Source of the DNA: Flavobacteriaceae bacterium PS02336
Lineage (GTDB): Bacteria > Bacteroidota > Bacteroidia > Flavobacteriales > Flavobacteriaceae
DNA: 64,000 nt
Assembly (NCBI GenBank): GCA_029960065.1
Contig: JASCOF010000004.1
Span: 388,927 to 452,926 of the forward strand
Direction of reading: 5' to 3'
How positions within the stretch are numbered: position 1 is the first letter of the stretch; each line of letters opens with the position of its first letter. Positions 43,298-52,366 of this stretch are shown in pieces. Made by a program: the position numbers and the translations under genes. The notes beneath the pieces were generated by a model, which ran no database searches, was not told the DNA's origin, and saw only the letters and a list, made by a program, of their open reading frames with translations.

Positions 43298-44386
43298 ATG
43301 CTTTCAATAATAGATAAATACATTTTAAAAAGATATCTCGGGACTTTCTCTGTGATGTTGCTTTTATTTGCGCCAATCGGAATCGTAATTGACGTTTCTG
43401 AAAAAGTAAATAAAATGCTGGAAAACAAGATTCCATTTATGGATATTGCGTTCTATTATTACAATTTTACAATCTATTTTATTAATTCTCTTTTTCCGAT
43501 ATTTTTGTTTTTATCGGTGATTTGGTTTACTTCAAAATTGGCTAATAATACAGAGATTATTGCTATTTTAAGTTCAGGAATTTCTTTTACGCGATTTTTA
43601 CGTCCTTATATTATAGGTGCTACAATTGTTTCGGTTTTTGTATTGTTAATGGGGTTTTTTATTGTTCCTGCAGCAAGTGAAGGCTACAACAATTTTAGGT
43701 ATACCTATTTGAAAGGGAATGGAAAGGAGCTTATGCGGGGTGAGAATACTAACGTTTACCGACAGATTAACGATAACGATTTTATTTTTGTAAATAGTTT
43801 TAATGAAGAATCAAAAACGGCTTTTAATTTTACTTTAGAGCATTTTGAAAAAGAGAAACTAACCTATAAAATCACCGCTACCCGTATAAAATGGGATCCT
43901 AAGAAAAAGGTTTATATTTTGTACGATTATACAAAAAGAACGGTTGGTGAATTAAATGATATTATTGACAAATCGCCAGAAAAAAATATAGCTTTTAAGT
44001 TTGAATTGGCCGATCTGACACCTGTTGTCTATATAGCGGAAACATTGACTTTAGGAAAACTAATTGATTTTATTGATAAAGAAAGAAAAAGAGGTTCTGG
44101 AAATATTAATACCTATTTGGTTGTTCTTTATAAAAAATACAGCGTACCAGTTTCAGCTTTTATTTTAACGATTATTGCAGTGGCCGTTTCTTCTATGAAA
44201 CGCCGCGGCGGAATGGGGACAAATTTAGCGATCGGAATTGCGATTGCGTTCTCATTCGTATTCTTCGATAAAATATTTGGTACACTGGCCGAAAAATCTA
44301 CTTTCTCACCTTTATTAGCTGTCTGGTTCCCGAACATGGTTTTCGGAATCTTAGCAGTTTACTTATTACGTAATGCGAAACGATAA
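43298..44386 (+). CDS. lptG: LptF/LptG-family permease (YjgP/YjgQ)
   Basis: 362 residues from the ATG at 43298 (MLSIIDKYILKRYLGTFSVM). Membrane helices lie at the N- and C-terminal ends with a periplasmic domain between, as in LptF/G, which extract LPS from the inner membrane with LptB. C-terminal YSVPVSAFILTIIAVAVSSM and FSFVFFDKIFGTLAEKS match the family. Earlier in-frame ATG codons fall within a repeat and are unlikely. It overlaps the next gene by 14 bases. Confidence 0.9.
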   Translation: MLSIIDKYILKRYLGTFSVMLLLFAPIGIVIDVSEKVNKMLENKIPFMDIAFYYYNFTIYFINSLFPIFLFLSVIWFTSKLANNTEIIAILSSGISFTRFLRPYIIGATIVSVFVLLMGFFIVPAASEGYNNFRYTYLKGNGKELMRGENTNVYRQINDNDFIFVNSFNEESKTAFNFTLEHFEKEKLTYKITATRIKWDPKKKVYILYDYTKRTVGELNDIIDKSPEKNIAFKFELADLTPVVYIAETLTLGKLIDFIDKERKRGSGNINTYLVVLYKKYSVPVSAFILTIIAVAVSSMKRRGGMGTNLAIGIAIAFSFVFFDKIFGTLAEKSTFSPLLAVWFPNMVFGILAVYLLRNAKR

Positions 44387-45263
44387 TTTAAAAAGTTATT
44401 TAAATCTTCACTTAATTGTTTTTATCTGGGGTTTCACAGCCATTTTAGGAGCTTTAATAACTATTGATGCAGATAATCTGGTTTGGTTTAGGATGCTTAT
44501 TGCTATGGTTTTTTTGGGAGCGTTTATTGCTTTTAAAAAACAATCTTTTCAAGTTCCTGTTAAAGAACTTTTTAAACTGATTTTTGTTGGATTGTTGATT
44601 GCATTACACTGGATTTTCTTTTTTAAGGCAATTCATGTATCTAATGTTTCAATCACACTTTCTATATTTTCATTAGGCGCTTTTTTTGCCTCGTTATTAG
44701 AACCTTTGTTTTATGGCAGAAAAGTACTTTGGTATGAAGTCTTCTTCGGGCTTATTATAATTGCAGGTTTGGCATTGATTCTTCAGGTAGAAATAAAATA
44801 TCTTACGGGTGTTTATTATGCGTTGGCAGCAATTATTTTAGGTGTTTTATTTACCTTAATGAATGGTAAATTAATTTCTGATCATGAACCTTCTGTGATT
44901 ACTTTTTATGAGTTTGGTGCAGGAGTTTTTTTTATAACTATCTACTTTTTATTTCAAGGAAAATTTACGGCAGATTTCTTTGATTTGTCTTTCAATAACT
45001 GGGTTTTATTATTGATTTTAGCTTCAATTTGTACTGCTTATGCCTTTACTGCTTCTGTAAAAGTAATGCAGCGATTAACGCCTTATACAGTAATGTTGAC
45101 GACTAATCTAGAGCCTGTTTACGGAATAGTTCTGGCCTATTTTATACTAGGCGGAAAAGAAAAAATGAGTGTTGAATTTTATGTCGGTGCGGTCATAATA
45201 ATCATAACCGTTATTCTAAATGGTGTTTTTAAACACTATCAGAAAAAGAAAGAGAACTTGTAA
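44373..45263 (+). CDS. EamA/DMT-superfamily transporter
   Basis: This 296-residue protein has ten predicted membrane helices and the two EamA repeats (about 5-140 and 150-290). Typical phrases are IFSLGAFFASLLEPLFYGRK and LTPYTVMLTTNLEPVYGIVL. It probably exports small metabolites; the substrate is unknown. It overlaps the end of lptG and is co-transcribed with it. Confidence 0.88.
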   Translation: MRNDNLKSYLNLHLIVFIWGFTAILGALITIDADNLVWFRMLIAMVFLGAFIAFKKQSFQVPVKELFKLIFVGLLIALHWIFFFKAIHVSNVSITLSIFSLGAFFASLLEPLFYGRKVLWYEVFFGLIIIAGLALILQVEIKYLTGVYYALAAIILGVLFTLMNGKLISDHEPSVITFYEFGAGVFFITIYFLFQGKFTADFFDLSFNNWVLLLILASICTAYAFTASVKVMQRLTPYTVMLTTNLEPVYGIVLAYFILGGKEKMSVEFYVGAVIIIITVILNGVFKHYQKKKENL

Positions 45264-45375
45264 TAGTTTCCTTATTTTTAAAATGCATTTTTATACTTTA
45301 AATAACAATTAACTTCGCCAATGATATAATATTTTTATATTTGCGGTTCGATTTACAAACAAAATTCAAAAATCC

Positions 45376-46329
45376 ATGGAATATTTAGATTTTGAGCTTC
45401 CAATTAAAGAACTTGAAGAACAGTTAGAAAAGTGCGTTATTATTGGAAAAGAATCTGATGTTGATGTAACGCCTACTTGTACGGAAATCAACAAGAAATT
45501 AGTAGAAACCAAGAAAGAAATATATAAAAACCTTACCGCTTGGCAGCGTGTACAATTGTCAAGACACCCAAATAGACCTTATACTTTAGATTACATTAAA
45601 GCAATTTGTGGTGATACGTTTTTGGAACTTCATGGAGACAGAGGTTTTAAAGACGATAAGGCGATGGTTGGCGGTCTTGGTAAAGTAAACGGACAGTCGT
45701 TTATGATTATTGGTCAGCAGAAAGGTTTTAATACTAAAACACGTCAATACCGTAATTTTGGTATGGCAAATCCTGAAGGATACCGTAAAGCTTTGCGTTT
45801 GATGAAAATGGCCGAGAAATTTGGGATTCCGGTTTTAACTTTAGTAGATACTCCAGGTGCATATCCAGGACTTGAAGCTGAGGAAAGAGGACAGGGAGAA
45901 GCTATTGCTAGAAATATCTTTGAAATGGTTCGTCTACAAGTGCCAATTATTACGATTATCGTAGGTGAAGGTGCTTCTGGAGGAGCTTTAGGAATTGGTG
46001 TTGGAGACAAAGTGTATATGTTAGAAAATACTTGGTATTCTGTAATTTCTCCAGAATCTTGCTCTTCTATTTTATGGAAAAGCTGGGAGTACAAAGAGCG
46101 TGCAGCAGAAGCGTTGAAACTGACTTCCTCTGATATGAAAAAACAAAAATTAGTTGATGATGTGATTCCAGAACCACTAGGCGGAGCACACTACGACCGT
46201 GAAACAACTTTTAAAACCGTTGCAGAATACATCACTAAAGGATATAATGAATTGAAAGACTTATCAACAGCTGACTTAATTGCCCAGAGAATGGACAAAT
46301 ACAGTAATATGGGCGAGTATAAAGAGTAA
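45376..46329 (+). CDS. accA: Acetyl-CoA carboxylase carboxyltransferase subunit alpha
   Basis: This 317-residue protein has RPYTLDYIKAICGDTFLELH, GFNTKTRQYRNFGMANPEGY, DTPGAYPGLEAEERGQGEAI and GEGASGGALGIGVGD. It carries out the carboxyl transfer step of malonyl-CoA formation with AccD. A TATATTTG -7 element lies about 40 bases before the start. Terminator follows. Confidence 0.96.
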   Translation: MEYLDFELPIKELEEQLEKCVIIGKESDVDVTPTCTEINKKLVETKKEIYKNLTAWQRVQLSRHPNRPYTLDYIKAICGDTFLELHGDRGFKDDKAMVGGLGKVNGQSFMIIGQQKGFNTKTRQYRNFGMANPEGYRKALRLMKMAEKFGIPVLTLVDTPGAYPGLEAEERGQGEAIARNIFEMVRLQVPIITIIVGEGASGGALGIGVGDKVYMLENTWYSVISPESCSSILWKSWEYKERAAEALKLTSSDMKKQKLVDDVIPEPLGGAHYDRETTFKTVAEYITKGYNELKDLSTADLIAQRMDKYSNMGEYKE

Positions 46330-46346
46330 ATTCATAAAAAGAGACT

Positions 46347-46382
46347 TAAAATCCGAAGCCTTACAGTTTCGGATTTTTTTTT
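46347..46382 (+). terminator. Terminator after accA
   Basis: AAAATCCGAA, loop GCCTTACAG, TTTCGGATTT, then a T run. Confidence 0.87.
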
Positions 46383-46469
46383 GGTTATGAACAAATCAAG
46401 ATTATTTATAAACAATTAATAGTTATAACTCGATAGCATATTTTTTTTAAATTTTGCTACTTTCGCTAT

Positions 46470-48014
46470 ATGGAAAATTTCAAAAACTTAAACCCCGTAA
46501 AGGTCGACAAAACCACAATTATCAACTTAGAAAAAGGTAAACTTCCTCCGCAAGTAATTGACTTGGAAGAGGCTGTGCTTGGTGCTATGATGATTGATAA
46601 AAAAGGGGTAGATGATGTAATTGATATTTTACAACCAGATGCTTTTTATAAAGATGCTCATAAACATATTTTTGAAGCTATCTTACAGCTTTTTACCGAA
46701 ACACAACCAATTGATATTTTAACGGTTTCGACTCAGTTAAAGAAAAATGGAAAGTTAGATTTAGCCGGAGGTGATTTTTACCTAATTCAGCTTACGCAGA
46801 AAATTGCTTCTTCTGCACACATCGAATTTCACTCGCGTATTATTCTTCAAAAATTTATTCAAAGAAGTTTGATTCGAATTTCTTCTGAAATTATTGAAGA
46901 ATCTTATGACGAAACAACTGATGTATTCGATTTGCTAGATAAAGCCGAATCTAAATTGTACGAAGTAACTCAGGGAAATATTAAACGTAGTTCTGAAACA
47001 GCTCAGAGTTTGGTTCTTCAGGCAAAAAAGCGTATTGAAGAGATTGCAGGAAAAGAAGGTTTAAGTGGTGTCGCAACTGGTTTTGAGAAGCTGGATGAAG
47101 TAACTTCGGGATGGCAGCCTTCGGATTTAATTATTATCGCGGCTCGTCCGGGTATGGGTAAAACCGCTTTTGTACTTTCGATGGCGAGAAACGTTGCAAT
47201 TCAGTTTGGACACGCAGTAGCGGTTTTCTCTCTGGAGATGGCGTCAGTTCAGCTGATTACAAGGCTTATTTCTTCAGAGACAGGATTGTCTTCAGAAAAA
47301 TTAAGAACAGGTAAATTAGAAAAACACGAATGGGAACAGCTGAGTACTAAAGTGAAGAACTTAGAAAAAGCACCATTATTTATTGATGATACACCTTCAC
47401 TTTCGATATTCGATTTACGTGCAAAATGCCGTCGTTTAGCTTCGCAGCACGGAATTAAATTAATTATTATTGACTACTTGCAGTTAATGACTGCAGGGGG
47501 TAATGGTAAAGGAGGAGGAAACCGTGAGCAGGAAATCTCTACAATTTCCCGAAACTTAAAAGCTCTGGCAAAAGAGCTTAACGTTCCGGTAATTGCACTT
47601 TCTCAGTTATCGCGTGCCGTTGAAACCCGTGGATCTAGTAAAAGACCTTTGCTTTCGGATCTTCGTGAATCTGGAGCGATTGAGCAGGATGCGGATATTG
47701 TATCTTTTATTTATCGTCCTGAATATTATAAAATTGAAGAATGGGATGATGACGAAGCATCTTCTACAGCAGGTCAGGCTGAGTTTATTATAGCCAAGCA
47801 CCGTAATGGTGGATTGGAAAATATTCGTCTGAAATTCCTAGGACATCTTGGTAAGTTCGATAATCTTGAAGAATTTACAGGTGGCTATGACGATTTGCCT
47901 TCTAAAATGAATCACGATGACAATCCATTTATAACTAAGAATCTGCCTTCGGCTAATGAAGCTTTTGGTAGTAATTTGAATGATGACGATGACGACAGCG
48001 ATGTCCCATTTTAA
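46470..48014 (+). CDS. dnaB: Replicative DNA helicase
   Basis: This 514-residue protein has an N-terminal DnaB domain (about 20-125, DLEEAVLGAMMIDKKGVDDV) and a RecA-like helicase domain with Walker A ARPGMGKTAF, Walker B IIIDYLQLM, and QLSRAVETRGSSKRPLLSDL. The acidic tail ends in DDDDDSDVPF, as in SSB-like interaction tails. No intein is present. The main unwinding enzyme of the replication fork. Confidence 0.97.
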   Translation: MENFKNLNPVKVDKTTIINLEKGKLPPQVIDLEEAVLGAMMIDKKGVDDVIDILQPDAFYKDAHKHIFEAILQLFTETQPIDILTVSTQLKKNGKLDLAGGDFYLIQLTQKIASSAHIEFHSRIILQKFIQRSLIRISSEIIEESYDETTDVFDLLDKAESKLYEVTQGNIKRSSETAQSLVLQAKKRIEEIAGKEGLSGVATGFEKLDEVTSGWQPSDLIIIAARPGMGKTAFVLSMARNVAIQFGHAVAVFSLEMASVQLITRLISSETGLSSEKLRTGKLEKHEWEQLSTKVKNLEKAPLFIDDTPSLSIFDLRAKCRRLASQHGIKLIIIDYLQLMTAGGNGKGGGNREQEISTISRNLKALAKELNVPVIALSQLSRAVETRGSSKRPLLSDLRESGAIEQDADIVSFIYRPEYYKIEEWDDDEASSTAGQAEFIIAKHRNGGLENIRLKFLGHLGKFDNLEEFTGGYDDLPSKMNHDDNPFITKNLPSANEAFGSNLNDDDDDSDVPF

Positions 48015-48022
48015 TAAATTGT

Positions 48023-48052
48023 AAAGGCCTTATTTTTTAAGGCTTTTTTTTT
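48023..48052 (+). terminator. Terminator after dnaB
   Basis: AAGGCCTT, loop, AAGGC, then ten T. Confidence 0.83.
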
Positions 48053-48151
48053 GTTTTTGTGCTAATTTTCTAATTAAAATCAGTAGTTTAGCGAGACCAT
48101 TAAGAAACTATTTATTTTTTTAAAATTATTAACCAATAACAAATTAGAATT

Positions 48152-48502
48152 ATGAATGAAGAAACTTTTCCGGGACCTATTCAGATTCCGGTCGCAACTG
48201 CAGACAAGTGGGAAAAAAGATATCAGGATGATACCACTGTCGAAGATTCCAAGAAAAAAGTAAAAGCTTTTTTAATACCAAGAGAAAGTTTAGAAAAAGT
48301 TTTAAAACTAGATACCGAAGCTGTTTGGGCTTACATTGGTATTAACGATCAAAAAGAAAAAACATTACTTTTTGTAGGTGCCGAATATGATAAAGAAACC
48401 GGTAAATACATTAATGTTTACGGTACAGCTGATAAAGATAATTCTGAAGAAGCTCCAGAAGAGGTAGTGTATGATGGTTCACGCCCAAGCCCTCCATATT
48501 AA
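48152..48502 (+). CDS. Conserved-looking cytosolic protein of unknown function
   Basis: This 116-residue protein starts MNEETFPGPIQIPVATADKW, with a beta-rich middle (VWAYIGINDQKEKTLLFVGA) and a Pro/Ser-rich tail DGSRPSPPY. No signal peptide. No family is recognised. It is 18 bases upstream of the membrane protein gene and could be in an operon with it and the two-component pair. Confidence 0.68.
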   Translation: MNEETFPGPIQIPVATADKWEKRYQDDTTVEDSKKKVKAFLIPRESLEKVLKLDTEAVWAYIGINDQKEKTLLFVGAEYDKETGKYINVYGTADKDNSEEAPEEVVYDGSRPSPPY

Positions 48503-48520
48503 TCCAATAGATTATTAAAA

Positions 48521-49156
48521 ATGGATGATTTTTTAATATATTCAGGTTATTTGATTTTATTAATTGATCTAATATTATATTCATATAGCTTTTTCCGAAA
48601 GGAAAAAGCTAATGTTTTTTTTGTTTGCTACTTGGCTTTTGCATTTTTAATGCAAATTTCTATGGAGACATTGTGGTATCTTGAAATGAATAACCTGTTT
48701 TTGGTTAATACATTTTTTATAGGTCAAATGATATTACTTGGTTTATTTTATAATTCAATTTTAAAAATAAAAGTCCAAAAGAAGTTTGTAAAAATTAGTC
48801 TTATTGTCGCTTTGCTAGTTTTAACGATACAATTTATTAGTACTCCAAAAGAGTTCCTAAAATTTAATTTGTTTGAAATTACAATGACATCATTGTTAAT
48901 TGTGGTTTTTGCATTGATGCATTTTTATAATATGCTTACAGAAAATAAGACGTATTATTATGTAAGTATGGGGATAATTATTTATTTACTATCAAGTACG
49001 GTATTGTTCATTATCGGTAATCTTACTTCAACGCTGAATAATGATGTGAAATATATAAGCTGGATGGTTAATGCATTTTTAAATGTAGTCTATTATCTTT
49101 TTATTTTGTTTCAATGGAAAGTCAGTTTTTCTCCAAAAAAAAGTTTGCAAAGCTAG
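48521..49156 (+). CDS. Polytopic membrane protein of unknown function
   Basis: This 211-residue protein has about six hydrophobic segments (YLILLIDLILYSYSFF, FFVCYLAFAFLMQISMETL, LLGLFYNSIL, ISLIVALLVLTIQFI, SLLIVVFALMHFYNML, GIIIYLLSSTVLFIIGNL). Its layout resembles the membrane sensor modules of some Bacteroidota kinases. It ends 26 bases before a membrane histidine kinase gene, so it may be a partner in sensing. Confidence 0.72.
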   Translation: MDDFLIYSGYLILLIDLILYSYSFFRKEKANVFFVCYLAFAFLMQISMETLWYLEMNNLFLVNTFFIGQMILLGLFYNSILKIKVQKKFVKISLIVALLVLTIQFISTPKEFLKFNLFEITMTSLLIVVFALMHFYNMLTENKTYYYVSMGIIIYLLSSTVLFIIGNLTSTLNNDVKYISWMVNAFLNVVYYLFILFQWKVSFSPKKSLQS

Positions 49157-49182
49157 TTCGTAATTGTATAATATAAACTGAT

Positions 49183-49974
49183 ATGACCACCCATTCTATT
49201 CCTGATAAAGAGTTAGTTGCTATTATATTGTATATCTCTCTGTTTTTTATAATTGTTTCAGTTGCACTAATTATTTTCTTTTACTATTCGAGAAAAAAAA
49301 TCATTCAGAAAGAATTAGAGAAGAAAGATTTGATGCTTCGTTATCAAAAAGAGCAGTTGCATGCCATTATTGTTACGCAGGAAGAAGAACGCAAAAGAAT
49401 TGCACAAGATCTTCATGATGATATCAGTTCAAAATTAAATATTGTTTCTTTAAATACTCATCTTCTTTCAGCTCCTAATCTTACTGAAGCTGAAACAACA
49501 GAAATTACAGAAAATATTATTGCTTTAACAACTAAGGCATTGGACAATTCTAGGAAAATTGCCCATAATTTACTGCCTCCGGTTTTTGAAAAATTTGGAC
49601 TAAATGCGGCAATAGAAGAATTATGTGAAGAATTCGAAAGCAGTAAGTCTGTAAAAACGCATTATAAAAATGAGATTGATTTTGATGACAACGATATCGA
49701 TCGTCATTTACATGTTTTTAGAATTTTGCAGGAACTTATGAATAATTCCCTTCGTCACGGAAAAGCGACTGAAATTTGGATTGCTTTTACCAATAAAGAA
49801 GGTGTGAATGTTTGTGACTATGAAGATAATGGAATTGGTTTTGATAGTAAAAGTGATGAAAACCAAAAGGGTTTAGGAATGAAAAATATTGATAGCCGTA
49901 TCTCGTTTTTAGAAGGAACAATAAAAATTACATCAGAAGTGAATAACGGAATCATCGTAAACTTTACTTTTTAA
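49183..49974 (+). CDS. Sensor histidine kinase, HisKA_3 type
   Basis: This 263-residue protein has one N-terminal membrane helix (about 11-36). The phosphoacceptor motif is ERKRIAQDLHDDISSKLNIV with His78. The HATPase domain has QELMNNSLRHGKA (N-box), EDNGIGFD and GLGMKNIDSRISF, all intact. It has no periplasmic sensor domain, so sensing may use the membrane protein encoded just upstream. It is expected to phosphorylate the LuxR-type regulator encoded 114 bases downstream. Confidence 0.93.
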   Translation: MTTHSIPDKELVAIILYISLFFIIVSVALIIFFYYSRKKIIQKELEKKDLMLRYQKEQLHAIIVTQEEERKRIAQDLHDDISSKLNIVSLNTHLLSAPNLTEAETTEITENIIALTTKALDNSRKIAHNLLPPVFEKFGLNAAIEELCEEFESSKSVKTHYKNEIDFDDNDIDRHLHVFRILQELMNNSLRHGKATEIWIAFTNKEGVNVCDYEDNGIGFDSKSDENQKGLGMKNIDSRISFLEGTIKITSEVNNGIIVNFTF

Positions 49975-50088
49975 ACTAAATCAGCATTTTTAGTAATGTT
50001 TTAGTTAATTAAATAAGGTAATTAAGTTTTTTTCTAAATCATATTTCGTAAATTCGGCAGACCAAATAAACGACCAAAATCAAATAAG

Positions 50089-50754
50089 ATGAATGCTGCT
50101 ATAAAAATTGCCCTAGTCGATGATGAAATTTTGTTTCGGAAAGGAATTTCTTTTTTATTGCAGAGGGAAGAAAATATCGAAATTATTTTTGAAGCCTCAA
50201 ACGGAGATGAACTTATAGCTCTGTTAGATAAAAATGAAACTAAACCAGACATAATTGTAATGGATTTAAAGATGCCGGTTTTAAATGGTGTCGAAGCAAC
50301 AAAAATTATTCGAAAATCATATCCAGATATTAAGATTATTGCTTTGACAAGTTATGATACTAAGTCATTTATTGCCAATATGATTCAGGTTGGTGCGGTA
50401 GCTTATTTAATAAAGAACACTACTCCAAAGGATCTTATCCTTACGATTAATGAGGTTGCTTCTAAAGGTTTCTATTACAACGAAAGCGTTTTAAAAACTA
50501 TTCAGGAAACTATAGTTTCTTCTAAAAATTCAAAAGGTGGACTGGAGACTAATTTTCTTTCGCCTCGTGAAGTCGAAATTCTTCAATTAATCTGCCAGCA
50601 AAAGACAACTGCAGAAATTGCAGAACATCTTTTTTTAAGTCCGAGAACTATTGAGGGACACAGGAATAATTTACTGCTTAAAACAGAATCACGAAATATT
50701 GCTGGTCTCGTTGTGTATGCTATTCAAAATGATTTAGCCGTTTTGACAATCTAA
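50089..50754 (+). CDS. Response regulator, NarL/LuxR type
   Basis: This 221-residue protein has an N-terminal receiver with VDDE (10-13), phosphoacceptor Asp59 (IIVMDLKMP), conserved Thr/Ser and Lys. A C-terminal LuxR helix-turn-helix lies at about 155-215 (LSPREVEILQLICQQKTTAE, IAEHLFLSPRTIEGHRNNL). It follows the histidine kinase gene and is its likely partner. Targets are unknown. Confidence 0.94.
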   Translation: MNAAIKIALVDDEILFRKGISFLLQREENIEIIFEASNGDELIALLDKNETKPDIIVMDLKMPVLNGVEATKIIRKSYPDIKIIALTSYDTKSFIANMIQVGAVAYLIKNTTPKDLILTINEVASKGFYYNESVLKTIQETIVSSKNSKGGLETNFLSPREVEILQLICQQKTTAEIAEHLFLSPRTIEGHRNNLLLKTESRNIAGLVVYAIQNDLAVLTI

Positions 50755-50760
50755 TCTAAA

Positions 50761-50886
50761 TTACGCAGTCAAAAATTGAATGGACAATACGTAGTACAGT
50801 ATAATTGTTATTACAAGAACACATAAACCTATTTTTTGAATTATATTCATACCCTTTTCTTGGTTGTTACTATCATTAAACTTCAT
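50761..50886 (-). CDS. Very small single-helix membrane protein
   Basis: 41 codons read MKFNDSNNQEKGMNIIQKIG followed by a hydrophobic helix LCVLVITIILYYVLSIQF. The start codon at 50886 has a TATACATTTG (-7-like) element about 55 bases upstream on the same strand. It is convergent with the response regulator gene, 6 bases from its stop. No family is recognised; too short for confident gene calling, but the compact helix plus charged head is typical of real small membrane proteins. Confidence 0.45.
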   Translation of the reverse strand: MKFNDSNNQEKGMNIIQKIGLCVLVITIILYYVLSIQFLTA

Positions 50887-51105
50887 GGTTGGTTGTTTTT
50901 TTACATTGATTAGTTTGATGATCTGGGATAGCAAATGTATATAGATTATTTAATCGTACTATAGGTGTTTTTACCCTTTTTTCTAAATATTGTAAATCAG
51001 GTATTTATACCTGTTTCTTTATTTAACATTCTATTAGGCTATAAAAAATCAAGTGTATTCTTTTTTTTACGTCTTCCTTTATATCTTTACTAAAATAATT
51101 TTCTG

Positions 51106-52365
51106 ATGAATAAGAGTTTATTCTACATTTTTATACTATTTATTACTTTTAATGTTCGCGCCTCTTTTATATTGCTTCCGATGGATGAATCTACACAGCA
51201 AAATCATCTAAAGGCTTACGGTATAACATATTGGTGTTTGAGCAGAGATTACAAGGCAAGCTGGCTTCTAAATTATCGTGGAGGTTCTTTCTTACTTCCA
51301 GATGCTGAAGAAATTAGAAAAGAATGTAAAATTAGAGGAGTGAGCTTCGAGGTTATTTCGGATAGCGAAGAAGCTGCAATTTTGAATGAAATTTCAAGTC
51401 CTTCTCAAAATATGGAATCTGTAATTTTAGAAAAAGCTCCAAAAATTGCCGTATATACCCCGAAAGGAAAACAACCTTGGGATGATGCCGTAACTTTAGT
51501 TCTAACTTATGCAGAAATTCCTTTTACACCTATTTACGATGAAGAAGTTTTAAGTGATCAGCTTTTAATGTATGACTGGCTCCATCTTCATCATGAAGAT
51601 TTTACAGGACAATACGGGAAATTTTATGCGGCATACAAAAACACACCTTGGTACATCGATCAAAAGAAAGATGCCGAAGCTTTAGCTGCAAAATTGGGTT
51701 ATGCTAAAGTATCTCAAGAAAAAGGAGCTGTAGCAAAAAAAATCAGAGATTTTGTTGTTGGAGGAGGATTTATGTTTGCTATGTGTTCTGCTACTGATAG
51801 TTTTGATATCGCACTTTCTGCTGATGGGGTTGATATTTGTGAAACTATGTTTGATGGAGATCCTAGCGAATCCAATTATCAGTCTAAATTAAATTATAAT
51901 AATTCTTTTGCCTTTAAAAATTTTACTCTAGAAAGAAGACCTGAAGTTTATGAGTTTTCAGATATTGATATGACTACGAAAAGGAGAATTGCAATGGAGA
52001 AAGATTATTTTACTTTAATGGAATTCTCTGCAAAATGGGATCCGATTCCGAGCATGCTTTGCCAGAATCATACACAGCTGGTAAAAGGTTTTATGGGACA
52101 GACGACTTCTTTTGATACTTCCTTAATAAAATCAAATGTCTTGATCATGGGAACATGCGAGTTAAATGGCGAATCAAGATATATACATGGCGAGAAAGGA
52201 AAAGGAATGTTTACTTTTTTTGGAGGACATGATCCTGAAGACTTTCAGCATCAAGTTGGTGATCCGCCGACGGTTTTAGATTTACATCCAAATTCACCAG
52301 GTTACAGATTAATTTTAAATAATGTTTTGTTTCCTGCAGCGAGAAAAAAGAAACTTAAGACTTAA
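51106..52365 (+). CDS. Secreted conserved Bacteroidota protein, glutamine-amidotransferase-like fold suspected
   Basis: This 419-residue protein has a signal peptide (LFYIFILFITFNVRAS). The body has an alpha/beta domain with KIAVYTPKGKQPWDDAV, FVVGGGFMFAMCSATDSFDI and FFGGHDPEDFQH, which together recall a class I glutamine-amidotransferase fold with a Cys and His. Homologues are often labelled asparagine synthetase B, but the ATP pyrophosphatase motif of that enzyme is not visible. I would treat it as unknown function. Confidence 0.75.
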   Translation: MNKSLFYIFILFITFNVRASFILLPMDESTQQNHLKAYGITYWCLSRDYKASWLLNYRGGSFLLPDAEEIRKECKIRGVSFEVISDSEEAAILNEISSPSQNMESVILEKAPKIAVYTPKGKQPWDDAVTLVLTYAEIPFTPIYDEEVLSDQLLMYDWLHLHHEDFTGQYGKFYAAYKNTPWYIDQKKDAEALAAKLGYAKVSQEKGAVAKKIRDFVVGGGFMFAMCSATDSFDIALSADGVDICETMFDGDPSESNYQSKLNYNNSFAFKNFTLERRPEVYEFSDIDMTTKRRIAMEKDYFTLMEFSAKWDPIPSMLCQNHTQLVKGFMGQTTSFDTSLIKSNVLIMGTCELNGESRYIHGEKGKGMFTFFGGHDPEDFQHQVGDPPTVLDLHPNSPGYRLILNNVLFPAARKKKLKT

Positions 52366-52366
52366 G

